Assembly (NCBI GenBank): GCA_012516665.1
Contig: JAAYWN010000093.1
Location: forward strand, 1-35,131
Direction of reading: 5' to 3'
From: Erysipelotrichaceae bacterium
GTDB taxonomy: Bacteria; Bacillota_I; Bacilli_A; Erysipelotrichales; Erysipelotrichaceae
DNA: 35,131 bases
Part shown: positions 25,698 through 33,694 of the stretch, piece by piece
How the letters are laid out: the number at the start of each line of letters is the position of its first letter
Numbering within the stretch: the first letter of the stretch is position 1
Program-made: the position numbers and the translations under genes
Notes under the pieces: model-generated
Databases searched by the model: none
What the model saw: the letters and a program-made list of their open reading frames with translations, nothing else
Told to the model about the DNA's origin: nothing

Positions 25698-27030
25698 AAT
25701 GCCGTTTCAATTCAACTTTTCTTTTCCTGCCTTTTACCGATATAGAAGCAGGGAGAGAGGAAGGATCATTTTTCAGAATGGCAACAGTACTGTAGGTATC
25801 CTGAATCTCCAGAGCACCAATTTCATCAAAAGTATAGATGGTGCACAGAGCACCGATCAGATCGCCAGGACGGATCTTATCTTTTCTGCCTGCTCGGATC
25901 AGCAGTTCCATCGTATCTGTCTTCTTCGGCTGTGCCTTTCGGAAGGGCTTAGAAAGATCTGCTGGTTCAGGCTTTTCTAGATACAGCGTACTGTGATCCA
26001 TAATGTACTTTCCGACTTCATTGACAGGTTCATTGACATCAAAGATGGTGAGTGTCATGCCTTCATTTCCCTGATGTGCTGTTCTGCCGGAACGATGGAT
26101 CCATGTTTCAGTATTTACAGGAATATCATAGTGAATGATATGAGAAACATCTGTGATATCCAATCCTCTGGCAGCAGCGTCGGTCGCAATCAGGACACGT
26201 ATCCTGCCTTCTTTGAAACTGCGCAGGATCTGAATCCGTTTTCTTTCTTCAAAGAAAGAAGAGAAGGCAGAGGCTAGAATATGGCTCTGCTTGCACATAT
26301 TCGCGAGATCATTCGCATCATTCTTATAGTTGGTGAAGACAATGGCTGTTGTGATCGGCAAGGTCTTCAGCAGCTGCATCAATTCTTTATTCCGGTCCTG
26401 TGTCTCAACGTAGTAAGTTTCGATGGATGTGTTGATACTTGATTGGGCACCAATGTTAACATATTCACAATTTCCCGGGAAAAGTTTATCCGTCAGTTCA
26501 TTCTCGGTCGCCGAGAGACAGACTGTCTGGACATGTGAAAGATAATTGCGTATTTCTTCTGTTTCTTCACTCTGCCCAGTCGAGATGATCTGATCAGCTT
26601 CATCAAAGATTAGCAGGGACAGTGCTGAAAGATCAATGCATTTCTGATGCAGCAGATCCACAATTCTGCCTGGTGTACCGATCAGGATCTGAGGACGATG
26701 CCGCAGTGCATTCATCTGTTTTGAGATATCCATCCCGCCGATCAAAGTGACGATATGATTCCCGGTACGGACGGAGAGCTTCTTCGCATTCTCTGCGACC
26801 TGCAGAGCCAGTTCCCTGGTCGGCACAATGATCAGCACTTTGGTCATGCTTTCATTCTGATCGATGCGGTCAATCGCAGGGATCAGATAGGCAAATGTCT
26901 TGCCAGAGCCAGTCGGTGATTTAACAAAGACGTCTTTTCCTTCTTCAATCAGAGGAATCGCCTTTTTTTGAATTTCAAGAAGATCATGGATGCCAAGTTC
27001 TTCTAATGTCTGTTTCAATTCGTTTTTCAT
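25696..27030 (-). CDS. dbpA: DEAD-box RNA helicase, DbpA/YxiN-like
   Basis: An ATP-dependent RNA helicase, probably acting in 50S assembly. Motifs in order are the Q-motif region (LEELGIHDLLEIQKKAI), I SPTGSGKTFAYLIP, Ia PTRELALQ, Ib TPGRIVDL, II DEAD, III SAT, V ATDAAARGLDI and VI HRSGRTAHQG. The C-terminal about 75 residues (RKDKIRPGDLIGAL, then IGALEIQDTYSTVAIL, then KGRKRKVELKR) look like the DbpA RNA-binding domain that recognises 23S rRNA hairpin 92. At 444 residues it is slightly short. It is the only reverse-strand gene. No Shine-Dalgarno is seen before ATG 27030 (GTCCCTATG). A Noc-type palindrome lies inside it at 26470. Confidence 0.93.
   Translation of the reverse strand: MKNELKQTLEELGIHDLLEIQKKAIPLIEEGKDVFVKSPTGSGKTFAYLIPAIDRIDQNESMTKVLIIVPTRELALQVAENAKKLSVRTGNHIVTLIGGMDISKQMNALRHRPQILIGTPGRIVDLLHQKCIDLSALSLLIFDEADQIISTGQSEETEEIRNYLSHVQTVCLSATENELTDKLFPGNCEYVNIGAQSSINTSIETYYVETQDRNKELMQLLKTLPITTAIVFTNYKNDANDLANMCKQSHILASAFSSFFEERKRIQILRSFKEGRIRVLIATDAAARGLDITDVSHIIHYDIPVNTETWIHRSGRTAHQGNEGMTLTIFDVNEPVNEVGKYIMDHSTLYLEKPEPADLSKPFRKAQPKKTDTMELLIRAGRKDKIRPGDLIGALCTIYTFDEIGALEIQDTYSTVAILKNDPSSLPASISVKGRKRKVELKRH
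26470..26483. promoter_or_regulatory. Noc-binding-type site inside the helicase gene
   Basis: ATTTCCCGGGAAAA matches the Noc consensus ATTTCCCGGGAAAT at 13 of 14 positions, with the perfect palindromic core TTTCCCGGGAAA. Noc sites are typically scattered through coding and non-coding DNA. Confidence 0.72.
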
Positions 27031-27036
27031 AGGGAC

Positions 27037-27081
27037 AGTTTAACACAGGAAAAGAATGAAATTGGGGTTTTGTGTTAAACT
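27037..27081. promoter_or_regulatory. Divergent control region with perfect 11-bp inverted repeat (helicase/mnmE)
   Basis: AGTTTAACACA (27037-27047) and TGTGTTAAACT (27071-27081) are exact inverted copies separated by 23 bases. Each arm contains a TGTTAAACT extended-10-like element pointing outward. Toward mnmE, a start near 27088 would be followed by AAGGA and the ATG at 27103. Toward the helicase, the -10-like element is only 6 bases from the ATG, suggesting a leaderless mRNA. Alternatively the repeat is an operator. Confidence 0.5.
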
Positions 27082-27102
27082 AATGCAGAAGGAAAATAAA
27101 AA

Positions 27103-28425
27103 ATGGTCACGGATACGATAGCAGCGATTGCGACCGCCTCCACGATGTCCGCGGTTTCTATGATCCGGATCTCGGGAGAAGATGCGATTGAAATTGCAGG
27201 AAAACTGATAGAAGAAGATCTCCAGAAGGCGAAGGGATATACGATCCACTATGGAACAGCCAAGGAACATGGGGCACCGGTGGATGAAGTCCTAGTTTCT
27301 GTTTTCAGGGCGCCAAAGAGCTATACCGGTGAAGATGTGATCGAAGTATCATGTCATGGCGGTGTCTATATCACGCGCCGGATCCTTTCATTGATCTTAG
27401 GATTAGGTGCCAGAATGGCGCGCCCAGGAGAATTTACCGAACGTGCTTTTCTGCACGGAAAGATGGATCTTGCCCAGGCAGAGGGTGTTGATGATTTGAT
27501 CCGGGCAAAAGATGCAGTCAATGCAAAAAGTGCAGTCCATTCTCTGAAGGGCTCCGTTGCCAAGCTCCTGGATCCATTGGAAGAAGATCTGACGCAGATC
27601 ATTTCTAATATTGAAGTAAACATAGATTATCCAGAATATGATGATGTTCATGTTTTGAGCGAGGAAGAAGTCCTGCCGAAAAGCGAAGCTTGGCTGGAAC
27701 AGATCCACGCCATTATTGAAACAGCACAGCAGGCAGTTACGATCCGTGAAGGCATCGATACAGTGATCCTTGGCCGTCCAAATGTAGGCAAAAGCTCATT
27801 GCTGAACGCTTTGCTTGAAGAAGATAAGGCGATTGTCACAGATATTGCCGGTACAACAAGAGATCTTGTTGAAGGAACAGTGCGGATCGGGGGCATCACT
27901 CTGAACCTGATCGACACTGCCGGTGTCCATACGACGCAGGATACGATAGAAAAGATGGGGATTGATCGTTCTCTGCAGGCCATGGAAAAGGCAAAGCTTG
28001 TCATTGTTGTCCTGGATGGCAGTAAAAAAATGACGGAAGATGATCGGAAGCTGCTGAAACTGACAGAGAATAAGGAACGTATTGTTGTCTACAACAAAGC
28101 AGATCAGAAAAAAACAGGAGATGTTTCCATCAGTGCAAAGAATCATCAGCTGGATGAACTGATTGCGGCAATCCAGCAGAAATATGAAAAAGAGATCCAG
28201 GCAGCGGATACCGATACGCTGAACAATGAAAGACAGATCGGTCTGGCTCTGCAGGCAGAACAGGCAATGAAGGATGCGGTCCATTCCTTAAAACAGGGAG
28301 TTGAACTGGATCTGGTAACGATCGATCTGGAAAATGCATGGTATGCATTGCGGGAAATTACAGGCAAGAGCGGAAAAGAAGACTTATTGGATGAGATCTT
28401 CTCCCGTTTCTGCCTGGGGAAGTAA
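27103..28425 (+). CDS. mnmE: tRNA modification GTPase MnmE (TrmE/ThdF)
   Basis: MnmE is the K+-stimulated GTPase partner of MnmG for cmnm5U34. The N-terminal formyl-THF-binding domain begins DTIAAIATASTMSAVSMIRISG, trimmed here to IAAIATASTMSAVSMIR. The inserted G domain shows G1 GRPNVGKSSLLNAL, G3 DTAG and G4 NKAD. The protein ends in FCLGK, the conserved C-terminal C(I/L)GK with the functional cysteine. The 440 residues are full length. It needs a one-carbon folate, fitting fhs upstream in the window. It starts the run mnmE-tatD-rnmV-rsmA-ispE-glmU. Confidence 0.97.
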   Translation: MVTDTIAAIATASTMSAVSMIRISGEDAIEIAGKLIEEDLQKAKGYTIHYGTAKEHGAPVDEVLVSVFRAPKSYTGEDVIEVSCHGGVYITRRILSLILGLGARMARPGEFTERAFLHGKMDLAQAEGVDDLIRAKDAVNAKSAVHSLKGSVAKLLDPLEEDLTQIISNIEVNIDYPEYDDVHVLSEEEVLPKSEAWLEQIHAIIETAQQAVTIREGIDTVILGRPNVGKSSLLNALLEEDKAIVTDIAGTTRDLVEGTVRIGGITLNLIDTAGVHTTQDTIEKMGIDRSLQAMEKAKLVIVVLDGSKKMTEDDRKLLKLTENKERIVVYNKADQKKTGDVSISAKNHQLDELIAAIQQKYEKEIQAADTDTLNNERQIGLALQAEQAMKDAVHSLKQGVELDLVTIDLENAWYALREITGKSGKEDLLDEIFSRFCLGK

Positions 28426-28426
28426 T

Positions 28427-29209
28427 ATGGCAGAGCTCCATTTTGTAGACAGCCATGCCCATATTCTTGGGCAGGAATATGACAGGGATCGTGATGAAAT
28501 GATCGCTAGAGCCATAGAGAAACACGTGGATCGGATCATGATCATCGCACTTTCCTATGAAGAAGCAGAAAAAGCAATTGCCTTTGCGGCTGGAGACACA
28601 CATAGATATACAGTCGCTGCTGGGATCTTCCCGGATGATGCTGAAAAAGTAACGGAAGAAAGCTGGCAGAAATTTGTAAAACTGGTGTCACAGCCGCAGG
28701 TCCAGGTCATCGGTGAAATCGGGCTTGATTACCATTGGCAGAAAGATCCGCAGATCCGGGCAAAACAGAGAGAACTGTTCATCAGACAGGTACAATTGGC
28801 AAATTCTCTGCAGAAGCCATTTGCGATCCACAGCCGAGATGCAATGCAGGATACGTATGACATTCTTAAGAAATACCAGGGCCATGGATTGCTGCACTGT
28901 TTCAGCGGCACCAAAGAGATGGCTCAGGAATTTACGAAGCTCGGTTATTATTTGGCATTCGGCGGCGCATTGACCTTTAAGAATGCACGGCATTCCGTCG
29001 AGGCTGTACAGGCAACGGATGAAAAGTGGCTCCTGACGGAGACGGACAGCCCATATATGGCTCCTGAACCAGTGCGCGGAACACGCAATGAACCATCAAA
29101 TATTCCATATATTGCCGCAAAGATGGCAGAAGTCAAGGGCGTCAGCCTTGAACATATGGCACAGACGATCGAAGCGAACTGGGATCGCTTTCTAGGAGAA
29201 GATCAATGA
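28427..29209 (+). CDS. tatD: TatD family metal-dependent DNase
   Basis: TatD-family proteins are TIM-barrel metallohydrolases with 3'-5' DNase activity. VDSHAHI (residues 7-13) gives the HxH metal pair, VIGEIGLDYHW carries the metal-binding Glu, and IHSRDA, LLHCFSGT and LTETDSPYMAPEPVRGTRNEP (core TETDSPYMAP) complete the site. I chose ATG 28427 (MAELHFVDSHAHI), one base after the mnmE stop, because it aligns with the family start; the ORF-track start at 28334 is inside mnmE. About 260 residues is normal. The tatD-rnmV-rsmA order is conserved in Firmicutes. Confidence 0.96.
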   Translation: MAELHFVDSHAHILGQEYDRDRDEMIARAIEKHVDRIMIIALSYEEAEKAIAFAAGDTHRYTVAAGIFPDDAEKVTEESWQKFVKLVSQPQVQVIGEIGLDYHWQKDPQIRAKQRELFIRQVQLANSLQKPFAIHSRDAMQDTYDILKKYQGHGLLHCFSGTKEMAQEFTKLGYYLAFGGALTFKNARHSVEAVQATDEKWLLTETDSPYMAPEPVRGTRNEPSNIPYIAAKMAEVKGVSLEHMAQTIEANWDRFLGEDQ

Positions 29210-29739
29210 AAGCAATTCAGGAAGTGATCGTGGTAGAAGGCCGTCATGATACAGAAAAGCTCAGAAAATATTTTGCCTGTGATACGATCGAGACGGGCGG
29301 ATCTTCATTGGGAAAAGAAGTCATAGAACGAATTCGGCAGGCACAGGCATCTCGCGGTGCAATCATCTTTACCGATCCGGACTCGGCTGGCAATCGTATT
29401 CGCAATGCGATCAACCGCGCTGTGCCAGGCTGTAAGAATGCTTTTGTAGATCGTCAGGATGCGCATACCGCAAAGAAAGTCGGCGTCGAGCATGCGGATG
29501 AAGGTCCATTGGTCGAGGCCTTAGAACATCTGGTAACTTACTGCGAATATCCAAATAAGGAGATCACGGTGGAAGAATTCTATGATCTGGGATTGATCGG
29601 CACTGCAGACAGTGCTGCTAAACGTGAACAGGTCGGGCGTTTCTTTCATGTCGGCGGCGGCAGTGCAAAGACCGTGCGGCATCGTCTGAACTGTCTGCAG
29701 ATCACCTATGAACAGCTGAAGGAGGCGGTAGGGCAATGA
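29206..29739 (+). CDS. rnmV: Ribonuclease M5
   Basis: RNase M5 trims 5S rRNA precursors in low-GC Gram-positive bacteria. It has an N-terminal Toprim domain with VIVVEGRHDTEKLRKYF (catalytic Glu) and IIFTDPDSAGNRIR (DxD-type motif). The C-terminal half is the ribosomal-protein-assisted RNA-binding domain. The 177 residues match. It overlaps tatD by four bases and rsmA by four, so the three are coupled. Confidence 0.96.
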   Translation: MKAIQEVIVVEGRHDTEKLRKYFACDTIETGGSSLGKEVIERIRQAQASRGAIIFTDPDSAGNRIRNAINRAVPGCKNAFVDRQDAHTAKKVGVEHADEGPLVEALEHLVTYCEYPNKEITVEEFYDLGLIGTADSAAKREQVGRFFHVGGGSAKTVRHRLNCLQITYEQLKEAVGQ

Positions 29740-30581
29740 CAAAATTCATTTCAACACCGTCCCGTACGAAAGAGATCTTAGAGACGTATGGACTGCGGGC
29801 AAAAAAGAGCTTCGGTCAGAATTTTCTGGTCGACCCCGTCATTGTTGAACGCTGTGCAGAAGAAGCGCATTGTGAAGGGGCTGTCATTGAGATCGGTCCT
29901 GGTATCGGCTCTTTAACAGAACAGCTGGCCATCCATGCGAAGCATGTAACAGCATATGAAGTAGATCCAGATCTGATCGATGTGCTGAAAGATACACTGC
30001 AGGCATATGACAATGTGGAGATCATTCTGCAGGATTTCCTGACGATCGATCTGCCAGGCAAGGTCAAAGAACTGAAAGAGAAGTATGGTACGGTAAGTGT
30101 CTGTTCCAATCTGCCGTATTATGTAACAACACCGATCCTGTTTCAGATCTTTGAACAGGGAGCAGAGATTCCATATATTACGGTTATGGTCCAGAAAGAA
30201 GTCGGCGAGCGCTTCGCGGCCAGACCGAACGAAGCACCATATGGTGCACTGTCTGCGGAAGGACAGTATCTATATGAAGTGAAGAAGTTATTCAATGTGC
30301 CCGGCAGGAGCTTCAATCCATCACCGGATGTAGACAGTGTGATCATCCAGTTCAAACGCAGAGAAGATGCGGACCTTTCGATCAATCTGAATTCTTTCTT
30401 TGAGCTTGTCAGAGCATGCTTTAAGCAGAGAAGAAAAACAATATATAATAATTTAAAAGAATATCTTGATGACAGCGAACGAGCAAAAAAAGTGCTGGCA
30501 GAAGCTGAGATCCCCTGCACGAAAAGAGCGCAGGAATGTTCTTGGCAGGATCTGAAAAGAATATTTGAGGCAATGCAATGA
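29736..30581 (+). CDS. rsmA: 16S rRNA (adenine-1518/1519-N6)-dimethyltransferase (KsgA)
   Basis: RsmA dimethylates A1518 and A1519 of 16S rRNA late in 30S maturation. KKSFGQNFLVDP is the family N-terminal motif, VIEIGPGIGSLTEQL the SAM-binding motif I, and CSNLPYYVTTPIL the catalytic NLPY motif. The C-terminal helical domain contains RACFKQRRKTIYNNLKEYL. The 281 residues are complete. It overlaps both neighbours by four bases. Confidence 0.97.
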   Translation: MTKFISTPSRTKEILETYGLRAKKSFGQNFLVDPVIVERCAEEAHCEGAVIEIGPGIGSLTEQLAIHAKHVTAYEVDPDLIDVLKDTLQAYDNVEIILQDFLTIDLPGKVKELKEKYGTVSVCSNLPYYVTTPILFQIFEQGAEIPYITVMVQKEVGERFAARPNEAPYGALSAEGQYLYEVKKLFNVPGRSFNPSPDVDSVIIQFKRREDADLSINLNSFFELVRACFKQRRKTIYNNLKEYLDDSERAKKVLAEAEIPCTKRAQECSWQDLKRIFEAMQ

Positions 30582-31429
30582 AAGAAAGAGCGTATGCAAA
30601 GATCAATCTATGTTTGGATGTTGTAGGAAAGAGGGCATCAGATGGATATCATGAGCTGAAGATGATCATGGTGCCGATAGATTTCTATGATGTCCTGGCA
30701 ATGGAACCGGCAGAAGAAACATCGCTGTCGCTGAATCGCAGCTATCTGCCGGTCAACGGCAAGAATACGATCATCAAAGCAATTTCGGTCATGAAGAAAA
30801 AATACGGCTTTCATGAGAACTATGCATGCATACTGCAGAAGCATATTCCGACCAGAGCAGGATTGGCTGGCGGCAGTGCGGATGCGGCAGCCGCGATCCG
30901 TATGATGAACAGCATGCTTGGTCTTCATCTTTCCAATGAAGAACTGATCGAGGTCGGACAGGAAGTTGGATCGGATGTACCATTCTGCCTGCTGAATCAG
31001 CCTGCATATGTTGAAGGTACAGGTGAGAAGATTGAACCATTCTACTGCCATCCTGACTTAGAGCTTCTCTTGGTCAAGCCAAGAAGAGGTGTATCTACCA
31101 AGGAAGCATTTCAGATCGTCGATCAGGGAAATGATGTACATCCTGACTGTGCGGCCATGAAAGAAGCATTGATGATGGATGATTATGAAGGCATCATTGA
31201 TAATCTTGGCAACAGTCTTGAAGCAGCCTCTCTGCAGCTGGTGTCTGAGATCAAAGAGATCAAGGAACAGATGAAAAAAGATGGTTTTGACGGGGTGCTG
31301 ATGTCGGGCTCCGGCTCCACCGTCTTCGGCATAACAAGAGAGGATGCATTGCTGGAACAGGAAATGAAAAAAATGAAAGCAGAAGGATACTTTGTGCGCA
31401 GAACAAAGATCCTGTCAGGAGGAAGATAA
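30578..31429 (+). CDS. ispE: 4-diphosphocytidyl-2-C-methyl-D-erythritol kinase
   Basis: IspE phosphorylates CDP-ME in the non-mevalonate (MEP) isoprenoid pathway. It is a GHMP kinase with AYAKINLCLDV at the N-terminus (catalytic Lys), the ATP-binding glycine loop PTRAGLAGGSADAAA, and the C-terminal motif GVLMSGSGSTVFG. The 283 residues are standard. Its presence indicates that the organism uses the MEP route. It overlaps rsmA by four bases and ends 1 nt before the glmU ATG, the common Firmicute ksgA-ispE-(purR-spoVG)-glmU neighbourhood without the usual intervening genes. Confidence 0.97.
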   Translation: MKERAYAKINLCLDVVGKRASDGYHELKMIMVPIDFYDVLAMEPAEETSLSLNRSYLPVNGKNTIIKAISVMKKKYGFHENYACILQKHIPTRAGLAGGSADAAAAIRMMNSMLGLHLSNEELIEVGQEVGSDVPFCLLNQPAYVEGTGEKIEPFYCHPDLELLLVKPRRGVSTKEAFQIVDQGNDVHPDCAAMKEALMMDDYEGIIDNLGNSLEAASLQLVSEIKEIKEQMKKDGFDGVLMSGSGSTVFGITREDALLEQEMKKMKAEGYFVRRTKILSGGR

Positions 31430-31430
31430 G

Positions 31431-32372
31431 ATGAAGAATGCAATTATCATGGCCGGCGGCAAAGGAACGCGAATGAAGAGCGAACTGCCGAAGGTGCTGC
31501 ATAAGATCTTAGAAGAACCGATGGTCGGTCTGCAGATCCGCTCTTTAAGAAAAGCAGGCATTGAACGGATCGTTACGATCGTTGGCTATCGTCATGAAGA
31601 TGTTGAAAAAGAGATGGCAGGACAGTGTGAATTTGCTCTGCAGGAACCGCAGCTTGGAACAGGACATGCAGTCATGCAGGCAAAGCAATTGGAAAAAGAA
31701 ACGGGCACTACGATCGTTGCCAATGGAGACTGTCCATTGATCTCGGCTGAAACTTATCAGAAGATGCTTGCATGTTTAGGAGATGCTGACATGGCCATCC
31801 TGACAGCTGTTCCGGAAGACAGCAAAGCCTATGGCAGAGTGATCCGCCAAGCAGATGGCACGGTCGCAAAAGTAGTTGAATATAAGGATGCCAATGAAGA
31901 AGAAAAAGCGGTCAGAGAGATCAATACCGGCATCTATGCATTTAACAATCAGTCATTGTTTGCAGGACTGAAGCTCCTGAAGAATGACAATGCACAGAAA
32001 GAATACTATCTGCCAGGATTGGTAGAGATCATGATTGCACAGGGAAAGAAAGTCATTGCGATCCCTGCCAGCAATTGGGAAGAATGCGAAGGTGTTGATG
32101 ACAACACTGCCTTGGCCCAGGCATCCAAGTACCTGAAGCATCAGATCAATGCTCATTGGATGCAGGAAGGAGTCACGATCATAGATCCTGACAGTACTTA
32201 TATCGGACCGGATGTGACGTTTGGCCATGATATTACCGTTCATCCAAATACATACTTATATGGAAAGACAATTGTTGAAGATGGAGCAGAGATCCTGCCA
32301 GGATGCTATACAAAGAATGCAGTAATTCATAAAAATGAGATCCTTGGACCATTTTGCGTGAGAAAAGGTTGA
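31431..32372 (+). CDS. glmU: GlmU uridyltransferase domain, lacking the acetyltransferase domain
   Basis: Normal GlmU (about 455 aa) makes UDP-GlcNAc in two steps. Here only about 313 residues are encoded. The N-terminal uridyltransferase looks intact: MAGGKGTRMKSELPKVLHK, PQLGTGHAV, NGDCPLI, then EINTGIYAF and ECEGVDDNTALAQ. The left-handed beta-helix begins (IGPDVTFGHDITVHPNTYLYG) but stops at GPFCVRKG, where the complete protein continues with LRPGT and about 130 more residues holding the acetyltransferase active site. I found no frameshifted continuation downstream. I chose ATG 31431 (MKNAIIMAGG), with GGAGG before it, over the ORF-track ATG at 31392, which lies in ispE. Confidence 0.92.
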   Translation: MKNAIIMAGGKGTRMKSELPKVLHKILEEPMVGLQIRSLRKAGIERIVTIVGYRHEDVEKEMAGQCEFALQEPQLGTGHAVMQAKQLEKETGTTIVANGDCPLISAETYQKMLACLGDADMAILTAVPEDSKAYGRVIRQADGTVAKVVEYKDANEEEKAVREINTGIYAFNNQSLFAGLKLLKNDNAQKEYYLPGLVEIMIAQGKKVIAIPASNWEECEGVDDNTALAQASKYLKHQINAHWMQEGVTIIDPDSTYIGPDVTFGHDITVHPNTYLYGKTIVEDGAEILPGCYTKNAVIHKNEILGPFCVRKG

Positions 32373-32397
32373 AAAAAGGCAGGAAAACTGGTTTAAT
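32369..32397 (+). promoter_or_regulatory. Promoter of prs, overlapping the end of glmU
   Basis: TTGAAA (32369-32374), 17-base spacer, and extended -10 TGGTTTAAT with hexamer TTTAAT (32392-32397). The -35 overlaps the glmU stop codon (TGA 32370-32372). The predicted leader is about 68 nt. Confidence 0.7.
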
Positions 32398-32471
32398 GGT
32401 GACGCACATATGAAAAGATCTGATCTAAACAGAGTGTTTTAGACCAAATCTAAAAAAGAAAGAGGAAAAGC

Positions 32472-33446
32472 ATGGTTAAGGAAACTGTTGTATTCGCTCT
32501 GACTTCCAGCACTGATCTGGCTGCTGCAATCTGCAAGGACTTGAATCTCCCTTTAGGAAAGATCAAGGTCGAGCATTTCGCAGATGGTGAGATTCTGGTG
32601 GAACCCCAGGAATCTGTAAGAGGACGTTCGGTATTTATTGTTCAGTCGACATGCACGCCGGTTACAGAACATCTGATGGAGGTACTTGTCTGCATTGATG
32701 CATGCAAGAGAGCGAGCGCAGGTGAGATCAATGTTATCATGCCGTACTATGGATATGCACGGCAGGATCGCAAAGCAAAGCCGCGTCAGCCAATCACTTC
32801 CAAATTGGTCGCAAATCTATTGGTCACCGCAGGTGCCAACCGCGTCATTACATTTGATCTTCATGCAGCGCAGATCCAAGGATACTTTGATATCCCGATC
32901 GATGATCTGACAGCAGTACCGATGCTTGGAAAATATTTCAAGGATAAGAACTTTCCAAAGGATGGCGTCGTAGTCGTATCTCCTGACCATGGCGGCGTTG
33001 TAAGAGCCAGAAGATTGGCGGATGTACTGGATGCGCCGATCGCCATCATTGACAAGAGAAGACCGAAGCCGAATATGGTCGAGGCTCAGAATGTCATTGG
33101 CGATGTAAATGGCAAGATCTGCATTGTTGTGGATGATATTGTCGATACAGCAGGAACACTGTGTGCTGGCTGCAAGATCTTAAAGGATCATGGTGCCAAA
33201 GAAGTATATGTTGGCGTTACCCATGGCATCTTCTCCAGAGATGCAGTTGAAAAGGTCGAAAACAGTGTCATCAAGGAAATGGTCATCTCAAATACGATCC
33301 CATTCCCGAAGGAAAAAGCAGAGCATTCCACAAAGATCCATGTTCTGTCTATTGATGCAATGATTGCTAAAGCAATTGATGCCATTGAGAACCATACACC
33401 GGTATCTGATGTCTATAATGATTTTGGCTTTGATATGTATAAGTAA
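32472..33446 (+). CDS. prs: Ribose-phosphate pyrophosphokinase
   Basis: Prs makes PRPP from ribose 5-phosphate and ATP, feeding nucleotide, His and Trp synthesis; the transketolase and fhs in this window serve the same nucleotide supply. Motifs are FADGEILVEPQESVRG, the flexible loop PYYGYARQDRKAKPRQPITSK (core GYARQDRKAKPR), FDLHAAQIQGYFDIP, the PRPP loop VVDDIVDTAGTLC, and the metal-binding SPDHGGVVRAR. The 324 residues fit class I. It follows glmU as in many Firmicutes, with its own promoter and terminator. Confidence 0.97.
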   Translation: MVKETVVFALTSSTDLAAAICKDLNLPLGKIKVEHFADGEILVEPQESVRGRSVFIVQSTCTPVTEHLMEVLVCIDACKRASAGEINVIMPYYGYARQDRKAKPRQPITSKLVANLLVTAGANRVITFDLHAAQIQGYFDIPIDDLTAVPMLGKYFKDKNFPKDGVVVVSPDHGGVVRARRLADVLDAPIAIIDKRRPKPNMVEAQNVIGDVNGKICIVVDDIVDTAGTLCAGCKILKDHGAKEVYVGVTHGIFSRDAVEKVENSVIKEMVISNTIPFPKEKAEHSTKIHVLSIDAMIAKAIDAIENHTPVSDVYNDFGFDMYK

Positions 33447-33454
33447 GAAAAATG

Positions 33455-33488
33455 CCGGAGGTCTGATAAAGATCTCCAGTTTTTTTTA
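33455..33488 (+). terminator. Terminator of prs
   Basis: GGAGGTC (33457-33463) pairs with GATCTCC (33471-33477) with one G-T, extended by C-G, followed by eight T. Confidence 0.85.
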
Positions 33489-33642
33489 TCTTATAAGAAT
33501 TTCAATGATTCAGCGGAGAATAAGAAAACTGGATCGTATAGAGACGAGAAAGTCATTGCATCGAATAGCGATGATCTGAGTGATGAAGGAATGATTGGAC
33601 AGAGAAAGAAACTTTTATGGTTTTCTTATGTATGGATTTCAA

Positions 33643-33678
33643 TTTCGCAAAAATGAAAATTGTATAAAATTGCGAAAT
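33643..33678. repeat. Left 36-bp flanking repeat of the ATPase cassette
   Basis: The repeat begins TTTCGCAAAAATGAAAAT and ends TATAAAATTGCGAAAT. Its outer 8 bp are an exact inverted repeat (TTTCGCAA/TTGCGAAA). An almost identical copy (34 of 36 bases) lies in the same orientation at 34921-34956. It overlaps the likely promoter of the ATPase gene. Confidence 0.9.
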
Positions 33679-33688
33679 GACATATAAT
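33660..33688 (+). promoter_or_regulatory. Possible promoter of the ATPase gene inside the left repeat
   Basis: A perfect TATAAT (33683-33688) lies 17 bases after a weak TTGTAT (33660-33665), which is inside the 36-bp repeat. The expected start falls at about 33695, the same base as the preferred ATG, so the mRNA could be leaderless. Confidence 0.5.
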
Positions 33689-33694
33689 TTGATC

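Noticed and set aside
32373-32471. Frameshifted continuation of glmU after the stop
   Set aside because: Neither alternative frame gives hexapeptide-repeat sequence (one reads VEKRQENWFNGDAH), so a simple frameshift does not explain the truncation.
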